NCBI GenBank assembly: GCA_026686845.1
Contig: JAIVEN010000015.1
Location: 1,193,001-1,257,000 of the forward strand
Reading direction: 5' to 3'
Source of the DNA: Adenanthera pavonina
Lineage: Eukaryota; Streptophyta; Magnoliopsida; Fabales; Fabaceae
DNA: 64,000 nt
Position numbers and translations under genes: made by a program. Positions 1-11,577 of the stretch are shown here, in pieces. Below the pieces are notes generated by a model, which worked only from the letters and a program-made list of their open reading frames with translations, had not been told where the DNA came from and did no database searches. Position 1 is the first letter of the stretch. The number at the start of each line of letters is the position of its first letter.

Positions 1-1833
1 ATTATCTCTATTTAATAGGTCTAAATATTTATTTATTATTAAAATGTTTCATTTCCAAAGTATTTAATAAGGATAATTTGAGAAAAGGTGAAAAAAAATT
101 TTAGTTACTAATTATTGTCTTGGTCTATGTACGGTAATTAAAAATGCACTATAAATTAAAATTGAGAGAGTATTTATTAAAAGGGGATCCATTTTGAAAG
201 TTCTAGTACTTATCAATTTTGGTGGGTGGATTGACACTAGGACTAACGTGCCATTGCCATACGAATAATTAACTTCCAAAACAAAAACTTTAGGAGATCT
301 TTTTCTGTGTTTCTGTTTTAAAATGACATTTTTTCTCTGTTTTTCGAATATAATATCATCTAAGTTGGAATAATTCACTATGCTCTGGAGGACAAGGCAG
401 GGTTGGTGATTTTTGTTCACGATTTCTATTTTTTTTTTTAATTGTAAATGAAGTTTAGAAGATATATATAAAAGTAAATTTATTCTAACGCAGTTTATTA
501 CATGTTGCCATACGATAACTATACTGTTATGATGCCTGGCTTAGCTATGATTGTAAGACAGATTTGTTCAAGTCCAGGTATCGCAAGTATTATTTCCTTC
601 CCAACTATTCGGTGTGCAGCTAGATTTGACTAAAAATTAGGATCATTCTTATTTTCTAAACATACTTTTAGAAGCAACCAAGAACACAGTACGTGCTGCA
701 TATATTAATTATTTATGGCCAGAAATTGAGAATCATTCAAAAAAATATTTTGAATTCAAGTACCAAGAATGATATTCCATTGTGTCAATATATTCATAAA
801 GCAAAGTCTAAAATTAGTATTATAATGTACAAAAGATGACTTCACGTGCAATATAAATAATGCCAATATTCTAATATAGAAAAGTCAGTCTACAAATAAT
901 TAATGATCACTAATTTGTAAATAGGTTGTTGTGTGTATGATATGGGAAATTAAAAAAATGAAAGAATAAAGAAAAAGATCAATGTTATCAAGATGAAAAG
1001 ATTGTCATCAGATTGATAGTTGACTTGTGTGCATATCTGAAAATTAGATGACATGAAAAATTAAAGTAACAATATAATGTAGTCATGCAGAAGTTAAAAA
1101 ATATATAGAAACACCTAAAAATCATTAATGCTTCCCTTTGTCATCCATTCTTTGTCGTGAAATTAGAAAAATGGGAAGTCAGAATTAAGATTAAAAAAAA
1201 AAAAGGACACACCCACTGAAAATGAAAAAAAAAAAAGAACTAAAAAAGAAAAGGGATCAATTTTCTTGAAATAGGAAAAATGCCTGTGACAACAACTTCT
1301 ACTCCCTTCCCTTCAAAAGCAATGCTTCTGCTCAAAAGTGAAGTCGAACCGTTAAATCTTTTTGAGCCAATAATCTAAGAGAGATAAAGACCATATCAAA
1401 TAAGTTTGTGTCAAATGTAGAATCACCCTGATCTCACGACATCCGCAACCCCAAATAATAAACAAAAGATAAAATCTCCCTCACACAGAATCATATATTA
1501 CACGCATATCTTCCTTCTATCAATTATTTTTCTTGTATAACCCTGCAATTTGCCACAGCAAATTAACCAGATCCGTACCTTACAGGACTTTTACCCCAAG
1601 ATGTAGAGAATCCAGGGACTGAAAACTTTACCAGAGCAAAATTCAAAACCAAACATGGTATAATTAACCTTCATGAGGGTGTGGAAAAATAAACACACAG
1701 AATCTATAGGTTCGTCGACTGAGGAAAAAATGAAAGGAAATAGGTTGGAAGATGATAACAGATGGAGAAGAAGTTACCGGGTTGAGGGGGCCGGGAAGAG
1801 GTTAAAGTGAAAAGAAGATGAAGATGGTAGATA
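1..1833. other. Gene-free AT-rich stretch
   Basis: I see no supportable coding exon here. The open frames are short, AT-driven and unlike any family I know. Poly-A runs lie near 1190-1245. Positions about 1260-1830 are less AT-rich and have purine-rich tracts (GAAGATGATA-type) that could belong to an untranslated leader of a minus-strand gene left of the window. No start codon, splice pair or protein supports that reading. Confidence 0.5.
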
Positions 1834-1839
1834 ATGGAG

Positions 1840-3243
1840 CAGTTATTAAAGAAGATGATATTGATGATTGATTCTGTTATTTTTTTTTTTCAATGTAAAA
1901 CGTACCAAAAATATTACAAGCCAGAGTCTCGCCAGATAATTAAAGGTACCTTTGAAGTATATAGTTCCTATGTTTTGACTGAATTTTCACATTATGTCCT
2001 TAATTATATTTTATTTTCTGTAAATAAATCCTTTTACATTTTTTCTTTTGTTTTCAAACAAATACTTCATGTTAAGTCCATTTATAATAATGTCAAATAA
2101 ACCTTATAAATTAGCCAACATATGGCTTAATTACTACATGCATGTTTGGAGAAAAAATCATTTAATGTCAGAAATAGTGTTGTCTGATCTTCTTTTTACA
2201 ATCTGGTCCATCGATCTAACAACTGTGTGGTTACATTATATATAAGCAGTTGAATCAAACCCCTCTCTAAATATTAATTGTTGAATTAAGTCACTAGATA
2301 AAACTTCGAACAAGAGAAGAGGAGTTGACTTTTTACATAAAAAAAAATCCATATCTTTACATATATTAATTACTAGCTAGTTGATGCAAACGTTTCTTCC
2401 TTTTTTATTTTTTTTTTCTCCTTAACTCCACAAGTCCACATTGACTATTTGGGAATGGAATTGTTGACTCATGGCAGCTTCCATATACAAAACTACGTAC
2501 CAACAACTACCACCGCCGGTCAATTTTTGCATTTGCTTTTTATTCTAAGTAAGTGGATATGGTACACTTTTGCATTTGCTTTTTATTCTAAAGAAAATTT
2601 AAATTTAAAATATTATTAAAATATTAGAAATGAAAATTTTGTTCAAGGGTGCACTCAAGTGAGTTCCAGACAAAAGTAAAAGATGCGTTTCAGGTCTAAT
2701 GGACCTGATGCCACACCCAACCTTTCCATCTCAAAAAGAAGATATCCTTCTTTAATTTCCGCCCTCTCAACAAATCTTACTCCCTCACAACAAATCGTAC
2801 GTACGTACGTATGTATGTATGTATGAACTCTCCTATAGTTAACACCCTCTCCATGATCTCTCACTCACATGCATGCAAAAAGAAGAGTGATATATACATA
2901 GATTCATCGTTTAGTCACTAACAAATTCGTCATTTGTCAATGCATATATATCCAAAAATTGAAAACTTTTTTTTTAATTTAATTTCTCAAATTTTGTATA
3001 TATCTAACCAAAATTGTTCTTCTGATGCCTAAATCATTAATTAACTCGTATACTTAACTTTTTAATTTCTCGTATAATTAACTCGCCGAATTTAGGGTTT
3101 GTTGATACCTAAATGATTTGAAAAGGAAATGGAAAGCAGAAGAAGGGACAGAGAGAATATACAATAAATAGTGGGAGAAAATTTGTAGGGACAAGTAATA
3201 ATTAATTAAAGGAAGAAAATGTATTAGTGTGGTGGGTTACATG

Positions 3244-3274
<31 letters not shown>

Positions 3275-3990
3275 TATAAATGAAAAAAAAAATGATTCCG
3301 GGAAACAAGATCATATATATTTGAAAGTTGCAAGATAAGATCAATGGATGCACCAATGGTATATGTTATAATTAAGAGACATATTGCTTACCATTTTTCT
3401 TCAATGCACATTTTCGTTATGATTCATCATCTTTTCTTTGAAACCAATTTTATTCATTAACTTGCTTTTCTTCTTTCACTTCAATCACTACACCAAAATT
3501 GGCAAGAGTATATTATACGCTTATCATCATGGACATTCAACAATATCAGTAAAGCTGTTTAGATGTGATTATTATATTACTCGATTTTGACATTGAAAAC
3601 AAAAAGCAGACAAGAGTTCAATAATAAACCCTAACAAGTCAAAAACCCATTTGATGGTCACTAAGATCTTAATTGCTGATTAAACTTTCAATGAGACATC
3701 TATGAAAGAAATCATATTTTGAGTAACCAACCATTTGAATCATCAAATTATATTATATATTACCACTCACAAATAATGTGTTAGTTCATTCTGAAATCTT
3801 CTTAATTTAATCCCTTATAAAAATTGCTTTCTCAATTTTCTTTCATGTACAAAAGAACGCAATTATCTACAATATTCTTATATATGCCTGCCAAACTAAT
3901 TAATATTTTATATGAGAATGATTAAATTAAAAAATATCTTATCTACGAGGGACTATAATACAATTTTACTATGTGTATGCACATACATAC
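1840..3990. repeat. Segmental duplication, copy A
   Basis: Blocks of this stretch recur in order and in the same orientation at about 19.07-24.99 kb. Matching pairs seen by eye are 1865-2100 with 19125-19400, 2590-2890 with 19845-20150, 3085-3500 with 23155-23560, 3530-3760 with 24375-24610, and 3830-3990 with 24735-24960. A sub-block (about 2150-2410) also recurs at 9430-9670, just upstream of the O-methyltransferase pseudogene. No coding region is visible in either copy. Copy A has TA/CA microsatellites (3243-3275) and a CGTA/TGTA run (2797-2825). Confidence 0.75.
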
Positions 3991-3999
3991 ATACTTACA

Positions 4000-4834
4000 A
4001 AGAAAGAGAAGGAGAAATTATTTTTTTATGTAAACCCTAACAACTATAAATTATAAATTAAAAATTTTTATCTATATATCTGTAACAACATTCACAACTG
4101 GAAACTATGAACAGTGATTCTTGAATAATTTATGACCAGTCTCCGTCTAGCCCTGTGGTAGTTGTTGATTGTCTTGATTTGATTTTCGATGCCATTTTTG
4201 GGTCTGAGAACACCCATAATTTTCTGATAGACAATTTTTGGAAACGTTTTGAATAAGCAATGCTATAAATAGCAAAAGCCATACAAAGATGAAAGACTAG
4301 AGTGTAGGAGAATATAATTAAGCTCATCATACATATCTATATTCAACACATTATATAATATTAAATCTCTTATTTCATCAATGATATATTATTGATCAAA
4401 GGTTGGTTCCTTATGTGCTCCTTCACGGTCAGGTATATATAAAGCTATATATGCAATTAAAATCGCTTTTGTATAGTGACACAATTTTTATGGCAACATG
4501 AATGGAGTACAACTACTCCATCATCCACCGTCAATATTAACAAAGGGCGGATTTTGTTGATTTGGTGTCTCATCCTTTTCAACTTCTCTCTCTCTTCTTT
4601 TTTTCCATTTTCGACTTCTGTGAGTGCATTAACTTGTGACTTTTATCCATTACAATAAAAAAATAGTAAAATATTTTTAAATAAGTAAAAAAATTAAAAA
4701 AAACCAGAGAAAATATATAAATAATATTATATATATACTTTTTTTCATTATGTTACACACTCTCTTTATTAGAGAGATATTTTATTTTTTTTCAATTAAA
4801 AAGATAGGAAATTAAATGAGATAATTCTTTGCTC
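4000..4834. other. Gene-free AT-rich spacer
   Basis: Nothing coding is recognisable. Open frames at 4130-4330 (minus) and 4476-4658 (plus) have AT-biased composition and match no family I know. Confidence 0.5.
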
Positions 4835-4925
4835 GCATATTTAGAAGAAAAGTAGCTAATGTGTCATCCCTAACACAAAAGCTTGCATGCATGTTTACAC
4901 CTAGCGAAAGAGCAATTGCCAATTT
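4835..4925 (+). repeat. Fragment of an O-methyltransferase promoter
   Basis: About 80 bases here match 6545-6620, the segment just upstream of the TATA box of the O-methyltransferase gene, including a shared AAGCTTxCATGCATGTTTAC block followed by ACCTAGC and AAAGAGCAATT. The match stops before the TATA box, and no coding sequence follows. A local duplicate of the last part (4905-4960) is present at 5058-5130. This looks like the remains of a third copy of the locus. Confidence 0.65.
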
Positions 4926-5177
4926 ACCCCAAAAAAAAAATGTATTCCCAACAAGCACATCATAACAAATCACTCTGGCACTTCCATTTCTTTTTCTATT
5001 TCCACTTTCATTTCCTTTTTTATTTCCTTTAAAATCACTGGAAACCAAACATAGCATTAACAAAAGAGCAATTTCCAATTTATCAAAAATAAAAAACAAA
5101 AAAAAAACGATTCCTAACAAGCACGTCAAAACAAATCAGTCGGTCACATCTAAAAGCCTACCGTAAAATATAATAAA

Positions 5178-5890
5178 AGGGACAATGATAGTTAGGACCA
5201 AAAAATTTAATTAATATCATTTGAACATCAAAATATTTCAAAATAATAGAAAAAGACCATGATCTCGAACTGATCAAAATTTTAAATAAATTTTAAATAG
5301 GAAATAACCTAAATATTCTTGTTGAAAAATTTTACACTAAACTTCCACTATTAATTTACTACTTAGATTCCACAATTTAATATTGAGTTTTCTCGATTTT
5401 ACACTAAACATGTTATGATTACCAAATAATTCAACTAATTTGTCTCAAAGTTTCACACTCAACTTTTGCTATTTACTACTCAACTTCCATGATTTAACAC
5501 TGAACTTATCCAATTCTATGCTGGACACATTATTATTATCAAATAATTCAACTTATAAGTCTCAGAGTTTCACACTCAACTTTTACTATTCAAATTTCAC
5601 GATTTGATAATGAGCTTCTCCGATTTTCCACTGGACTTTTTTAGTTGAATTTTTTGGTGATGATAATATGTGCAATATAAAATCGAGTAAGTTTAATATC
5701 AAATCATGAAACATAAGTAGTAAATATCGGAAGCTGAGTGTAAGCTTTTTAACAAGAATATTTGAGTCATTTCCTATTAAAAATTTTGATTAGCTTGAAA
5801 CTATAATATCTTTCTGTCATTTTAAAATTTTTTGATCATAAAATGGTATTAATTAAAAATTTTGCTCATAAACTATCATTTTCCCAATAT
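5178..5890. mobile_element. Foldback-type element with inverted repeats of about 180 bp
   Basis: The left end, beginning GGGACAATGATAGTT at about 5179, is the imperfect reverse complement of the right end, which finishes AACTATCATTTTCCC at about 5886. The similarity runs inward for about 180 bases on each side, through AATAGGAAATRACYYAAATATTCTTGTT. The centre (about 5330-5650) is a degenerate tandem array with a period near 130 bases, marked by repeated 'AATAATTCAACT' and 'TTTCACACTCAACTTTT'. No open frame is present. Long inverted repeats with a non-coding core fit a non-autonomous Mutator-like or foldback element. I found no clean target-site duplication, so the superfamily is open. Confidence 0.75.
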
Positions 5891-6184
5891 CAAATCAATA
5901 GCAAAGCTATATATATTAGTTAACTGATATATAAGATCTATAAAAAAGTAAGTTATACATGTGCGTTGATTTGTGAATAATGACTTCAGAAGGACAATAA
6001 TTAAAGGCTATTTGTATGCTTCCAAAGCCAAATTGTTTCTTGTTTTTAAGGACACAATAATGGTTATTTGTGAGCTGCAAAATCCTAATTCTTTTTTTAA
6101 AGAAAAATAATGGTTATGTTTTTTTCCAAATTCAAGTTCAAGCTAATATAAGGGATAAAAATGCATTGAAGATAAAAGTATATT

Positions 6185-6545
6185 TTGTTCACATTATGAT
6201 TACATGCAATTTATATATTTACCATTCTAGACATTTGTTCATTATCATTTATATCAAACAATTTAATATATTTCCATAAATTGAAGAAGAAAAATACCGA
6301 GCTGACATGGTCAAATGTTTGTTTTGTCCATTATTATTTTCGTAAACTATATTTCAAAAAAAATTATTGATGAAGTTTTTTCTTGGTGAGACATCTTCCA
6401 CAACTTTTCTGATTCCATTAGTATTTAACTTCTAGATAGTCACAAAGGATCCTTTCCAAAAATTAAATAGTAAAATACATTTGGAGTCAAAAAGGTAGAA
6501 CAAACAATTAAAAAAAAAAAGTGCGTGTGTGTGTGTGTGTGCATA
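6185..6545 (+). promoter_or_regulatory. O-methyltransferase upstream region shared with the pseudogene
   Basis: This segment is conserved at about 9675-10010 in front of the O-methyltransferase pseudogene (TTCACATTATGATTA, ATATTTACCATTCTAGACATTT, CTTGGTGAGNCATCTTCCACAACTTTTCTGA). It shows that promoter and gene were duplicated together. A GT microsatellite lies at 6522-6541. Confidence 0.7.
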
Positions 6546-6636
6546 AGAAGACAAGTAGTAATGTGTCCTTCCGAAAACAAAAGCTTACATGCATGTTTAC
6601 ACCTAGCAAAAGAGCAATTCCCAAGCATCTGAAACT

Positions 6637-6646
6637 CTATATATAG
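6637..6646 (+). promoter_or_regulatory. TATA box of the O-methyltransferase gene
   Basis: CTATATATAG lies about 65 bases before the ATG at 6708. This is right for a plant core promoter with a transcription start near 6670 and a leader of about 40 bases. Confidence 0.55.
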
Positions 6647-6707
6647 TGGGCATATCATATGAAGGAAAACACAACGATATTAATCTGGAAATTCCACCAC
6701 TTCATCC

Positions 6708-8053
6708 ATGGATGGAACAAGACACAAAGCCTTGGAGGTGTTTGATGGCCAAGCCCAGCTATACCGGCACATGTATCTTTGGCTATCTTCTGCATGTCTC
6801 AGGTGTGCCATTGAGCTTGAAATACCAGACGTTATCCACAAGCATGGCCGACCCATCCCTCTTTCTCAGTTGGTGTTAGCTCTCAATGTTCCACCTTCTA
6901 AAGCTACCTTCATGCAGGGCCTCATGCGCTTGCTGGCTCACGATGGCCTCTTCGCTATCATCAAAAGCGACAATATTGAAGAAGAAAGTGAAGTATCATA
7001 TGATCTGACTCCTGCATCCCAGCTTCTTGTGAATGGTACAGACTATTGTATATCTTCAAAGGTTCTGTGGTGTTCAAGGCCGTTTACGGTTGATACATAT
7101 ATGCATCACTTGGGGAAATGGGTTCGTGGGAAGGAAACCTCAGTGATTGAGACTGCATTTGGGGTTGGCTATTGGGACTTACTTAATCAAAACCCTGCAG
7201 ACTTGGCAACCTTCCATGAAGGAATGGCTAGTGATTCTAGATTGATGAAGGTGGCACTGAGACACATGGAATCTGTTTTTGAGGGCTTGAGTTCCATCGT
7301 TGATGCTGGTGGTGGAAATGGCGCCACTGCTAAGTTTGTCTGTGAAGCATTTCCCAAGTTGAAATGCATAGTATTTGATCTTCCTGAAGTTGTAGCAGAC
7401 TTACCTGGAAACACCAATTTGAGTTTTGTTGGTGGGGACATTCGCGAATCCATCCCTCAAGCTGATGCAGTTCTGCTCAAGGTAAATAAATAAGTATAAT
7501 ATAAATATATATAATAGACGTACACATATACACACACTATGGCCATTCTAATACATTATTCAACATAAATTATTGAGAAAAAAACATTATATATCAAAAT
7601 TACATAAATTAAATTATGTAATTTTTAAATGTTGATTTTAATTGAGACATATAATGTTTATATTCCCAAACTGTTATTTATTCAAACTTAAGACACTTGT
7701 GATGTGAAGTTAATTATTCCCTATTGTTCAAACTATTTTTGGTTTTACAGCGGGTTTTACTTGGCTTCGGTGATGATGATTGCATAAAGATACTTAAAAA
7801 TGCCACGGAAGCAATCTCAGGCAATGGAAAAGGAGGAAAAGTGATCATCATAGATATGGTGTTAAATGAAAAGCAAGACGAGCATGAACTGGCAGAAGGA
7901 AAGCTCTTATGGAATGTAATGTTAATGGCTGAATTTTCTGGAAAAGTGAGATCTGAGGAAGAATGGAAGCAACTCTTCCACAGAGCTGGATTCATAGATT
8001 ACCAGATATTTTCCATGTTGGGCTTGATGTCTCTTAATGTGCTTTATCCATAG
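6708..8053 (+). CDS. Plant O-methyltransferase-like protein, catalytic His missing
   Basis: Two exons, 6708-7481 and 7751-8053, with a GT-AG phase-0 intron, give 358 residues, normal for the plant flavonoid/isoflavone/resveratrol type O-methyltransferases. These use S-adenosylmethionine to methylate phenolic hydroxyls in the cytosol. The N-terminal dimerisation domain (about 1-110) shows QAQLYRHMYLW and LTPASQLLV. The SAM-binding loop VDAGGGNG is at 198-205, GGD at 242-244, and the conserved EEEW near 327-330. The single intron sits at the family's usual place, after VLLK. The segment that should read W-I-L-H-D-W-x-D reads RVLLGFGDD (259-267), so the catalytic base His is Leu262 and the neighbouring Trp is Arg259. 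The frame is otherwise open and the splice sites are good. It may be a catalytically dead or divergent paralogue. A broken copy lies downstream at 10037-12059. The exact substrate class cannot be read from sequence. Confidence 0.9.
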
Positions 8054-8059
8054 ACTTGG

Positions 8060-9425
8060 CTGGAATCTGTCAACTACTCTTGTACGTTTTTATTGTAGAA
8101 TTAGAATAATATGGGCTGAACCTAATAGGCCTACTCTTTCAGCCCGTTAAAATATCTGTAATTATCTGTATGGATTATTATTCTCCATGTGCCTGAATTA
8201 AACTTGCCCTTCTCCGTGTGTCTGAATTATAATTGTTAATCTGAATCTTTCATGTATGCTGGTGACAGTATGATTCGGCCTTCAACTCATTTGGTATTAA
8301 TATCTCTCAAGTTATTCTCTTACAGGTTGTGACTATAACTTGGCATTCGCTGAATGCCTCATTTTTTTTCATTATTCAAATCTTATTAACTTTACATATT
8401 TATAGTTTATGCATGAATGTGAGTACTCCATGCTCTACATGCATTGATTTTTTTCAGGAAACATTGTTAAAGGTATATTATGAAACATTAGTTTTTTATT
8501 TTAAGAGATATATTTAAAAAATACAAATAATCTTCTAACTATAAGTTAAAAAAATAATAATTAGACTTATAAAAAAATTAAAAAGAAATATAAAATCTAA
8601 ATCGCCTAGATTTGATCTAAATAGTTCAGATCTGCTAGATACTACTGTTTTGACAGCAATAGAGAACCTGCTCCCCATTGAAGTAGAAGATGAAATATAA
8701 TTACATCCATTTTAAATAAAATACGATTATATCTACTATATATTTGACTAAAATATACAATTTTTAAATTTTGAATATAAAAGATTGTGTAGTAAGTGGT
8801 AACGGTCCGGTTCAAATGGAAATAAAAGGTATGAGCCAGTAGTTCCTACCCTTTTATTTATGTTATTGTTATTTAATGATAAATATATTTTTATTAAAAT
8901 AAAATAAAAAGGCAAAAAAAGAAAAATTTTATGTATAAATTACTTGTTTTATTTGATTCCATTTTCCATCTCATTGAATTTTTAATACCAAATTATCTCC
9001 AAATAATTTTTGTGATGTTTTTACCACCCCATTTATGCATTCGAAGTGGGTGACACGAGACGAGTATGACTACATATCATAATTCCATTACTCCAATTTT
9101 TTTCTATTCCTTAAAACTATAAGTAACTTAACTTCCTATATTTTTAATTTTTATCTTTTATTTTTATAAGCAGTGCTGCTATAGTCATGTCTCTCTGCTT
9201 TATTTTGTAAAAAAAAAAAAAAATTATTTTGGAAGTGTGCGGAACGTACGTGAGCACTTTGTCGGAAGAAGATAATGCCATAGTTTTGATGGGAGAGAGG
9301 GGCTTCCAACACTTGAGTATTTTATGTGTAACTAATTGTTTTATTGCCACATATCTTCCTATTTTTTTCTATTTCTATTACGTATCATTTCTAAGTGTAC
9401 AAGTAGTATCTTTATAATAGGCCCT
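8060..9425. other. Gene-free spacer after the O-methyltransferase
   Basis: This holds the 3' flank of the gene and then AT-rich sequence. No exon, RNA gene or clear transposon end is recognised. Confidence 0.5.
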
Positions 9426-9429
9426 CGGT

Positions 9430-9670
9430 TAATAATTTTTTGATTGTAAAAGTAGTGTTTACTTCTGTTCAAAATCTGATCTCTCGATCTAATGATTGGG
9501 TAGTACATTTTATATGTTAACCGTTACTAGATCAAACCCCTCTCTAAATATTTTTGAATTTCAAACAAGATAAGAGGACTTGACTTTTTATATATAGAAA
9601 AAAAAAATCCAAATCTTTACATTACATATATTAGTAGCTAGTTGATGCATACGTTTCGTTCTTTTTTTTT
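9430..9670 (+). repeat. Third copy of a segmental-duplication block
   Basis: It resembles 2150-2410, and more weakly 19420-19670: ATCAAACCCCTCTCTAAATATT, then GAGGACTTGACTTTTTA and AGCTAGTTGATGCATACGTTTC. At about 9675 the sequence switches abruptly to the O-methyltransferase upstream region, so the front of the pseudogene locus is chimeric. Confidence 0.6.
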
Positions 9671-10569
9671 TTTTTGTTCACATTATGATTAGAATTTATA
9701 TATTTACCATTCTAGACATTTCTTCATTATCATTTATAACAGGCAATTTAATATATTTCAATAAAATGAAAAAAAATACCGAGTTGACCTGATCAAATGG
9801 TTGTTTTGTCCATTATTATTTTCGAAAGCTATATTCTTAAAAAAAAATAATTTGATTAACGAAGGTTTTTCTTGGTGAGCCATCTTCCACAACTTTTCTG
9901 ACTCCATTAGTATGTAATTTCTAGCTAGTAACACAGGATACTTTCCAAAATTAAATAGTAAAATACCTTTGAAGTAAAAATAGGTAACAAACAGCATGTG
10001 TGTATGCTTGCATGCATGCCTGTGTATTTTCTCATTAATGGGTTCGAGGGAAGGAAACCTCAGTGATTGAGACTGCATTTGGGGTTGGCTTTTGGGGCTT
10101 AATAAAAACCCTGCAGATTTGGAAGCCTTCCATGAAGGAATGGCTAGTGATTCTAGATTGACGAAGGTGGCAATGGGAGACTTGGAATCTGTTTTTCAGG
10201 GCTTGAGTTCCATGGTTGATGCTGGTGGTGGAACTGGGACCACTGCTAAGTTTATCTGGGAAGCATTTCCCAGGTTGAAATGCATAGTGCTTGATCTTCC
10301 TGAGATTGTTGCAGACTTATCTGGAGACACCAATTTGAGTTTTGTTAGTGGGGACATGCTCAAATCCATCCCTCATGCTCATGCAGTTCTTATTAAGGAA
10401 ATTATCTATATACCAACTTCAGAACAAAATAGTGTTCTAGTTAAATTATCAGAAAAAGCCAATATATATATATATATCAAATTATCTATTGAAAGTCAAA
10501 TAATTGTCACGTAGTACTTTATATCTTCATAGTTTCTCCAATTTTTTCCTTTCATGTTAAATCATGTGA

Positions 10570-10835
10570 TTTTTAGATGCTAATTTTTCTTTGTTTTTTT
10601 AATTGGCAAACAATAAGAAGGCTAACGCCAAGTTGCAACTCCTGTGGGGTAAGAGACTCCATTACATCACTGAGCAAAAGAGCACCCAATTTACCGGGAG
10701 CTTCTCTAAGCAAAGCCACAGATAAAATACTCAAGTGCGCTAAACAATCAGCCAGACAATTTGCGTGTCTCTGTTTATATGACTGATAGAAACTCTCCAA
10801 TCCTGATTAAGGCGAGAAAAAATAGCCAACAGCGT
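10570..10835 (-). mobile_element. Relic of a retroelement RNase H-like domain
   Basis: Reading the minus strand from about 10820, one frame gives QDWRVSISHINRD. One base out of step, the next frame gives ANCLADCLAHLS, followed by a PGKLGALLLSDVMES-type tail. Together these reproduce the plant RNase H (RVT_3-type) pattern ISHxxREANxxADxLA. The frame break and missing remainder show it is dead. It lies inside the enlarged intron of the O-methyltransferase pseudogene, in antisense. Source element: probably a LINE. The assignment is by motif only. Confidence 0.6.
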
Positions 10836-11432
10836 AAGCATGCAGCATTTGAATAATAGTTCAAAGAAGTAACATTTTCATTACGTTTTAAAATTTATGT
10901 AACATAATTATAATTAGACTATATTGTAAAGTGACGTGTAATTTCTCCTAATCTTTAACGCCTCTGGGATCAAAACCCTTTGAATAAGCAACTATATTTA
11001 ATTTTTTAGAGTTATAATCTTAATTATTAAATATTAATTATTATTATTATTATTATTAATTATTAAATATAACAAAATATTTTGCATTATATTGATATTT
11101 TTTATTATACCAAAAAGAGATTTAATTATTTTAAAATTATTATTCAATATGTTAATATTTTAGACAACTCTTTATTCCATCATTCTATATTCAGTAATCA
11201 TGTATCACATATAGGATTGAATCCACTCTTGTAACAAGAGAAGATTGCAAGAGAAAGATAGGAAGAAAGAGGTGAGACCCACATAAGTGAGACTCAATAA
11301 GCCCCACCTCTCTCTTCTGATGTCTCATTTACAGATCTGAACAGGAGTGCAGATCCGTATTTTTTAATTGTACTCCCAAGTTATATATATCATCACCATA
11401 ATTTGTTACCACAAAGACTTCAGAGATTGCTT

Positions 11433-11577
11433 CCTCTAAATTTTCTTTTAATAAACGTGCTGTCAATTTAGGAGAAAATAAGAAGCTAAAGCCTAAGAGG
11501 CTCACTCAGTGGATCCTACCCATCGTCTATTTCTCTCTCCAACCTTAGCCAAAATTTGCATGAAGAAAATTTAGAGG
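11433..11577. repeat. Small element with 15-bp terminal inverted repeats
   Basis: CCTCTAAATTTTCTT (11433-11447) is perfectly inverted as AAGAAAATTTAGAGG (11563-11577). The span is 145 bases, non-coding, in the pseudogene intron. No target-site duplication is evident. It may be a short MITE or a chance hairpin. Confidence 0.4.

Noticed and set aside
112..420. 102-codon open frame on the minus strand
   Set aside because: No family resemblance, no promoter or splice context, and typical AT-driven composition.
1600..1833. Leader or first exon of a minus-strand gene
   Set aside because: Purine-rich composition only. No start codon, protein similarity or reliable splice pair.
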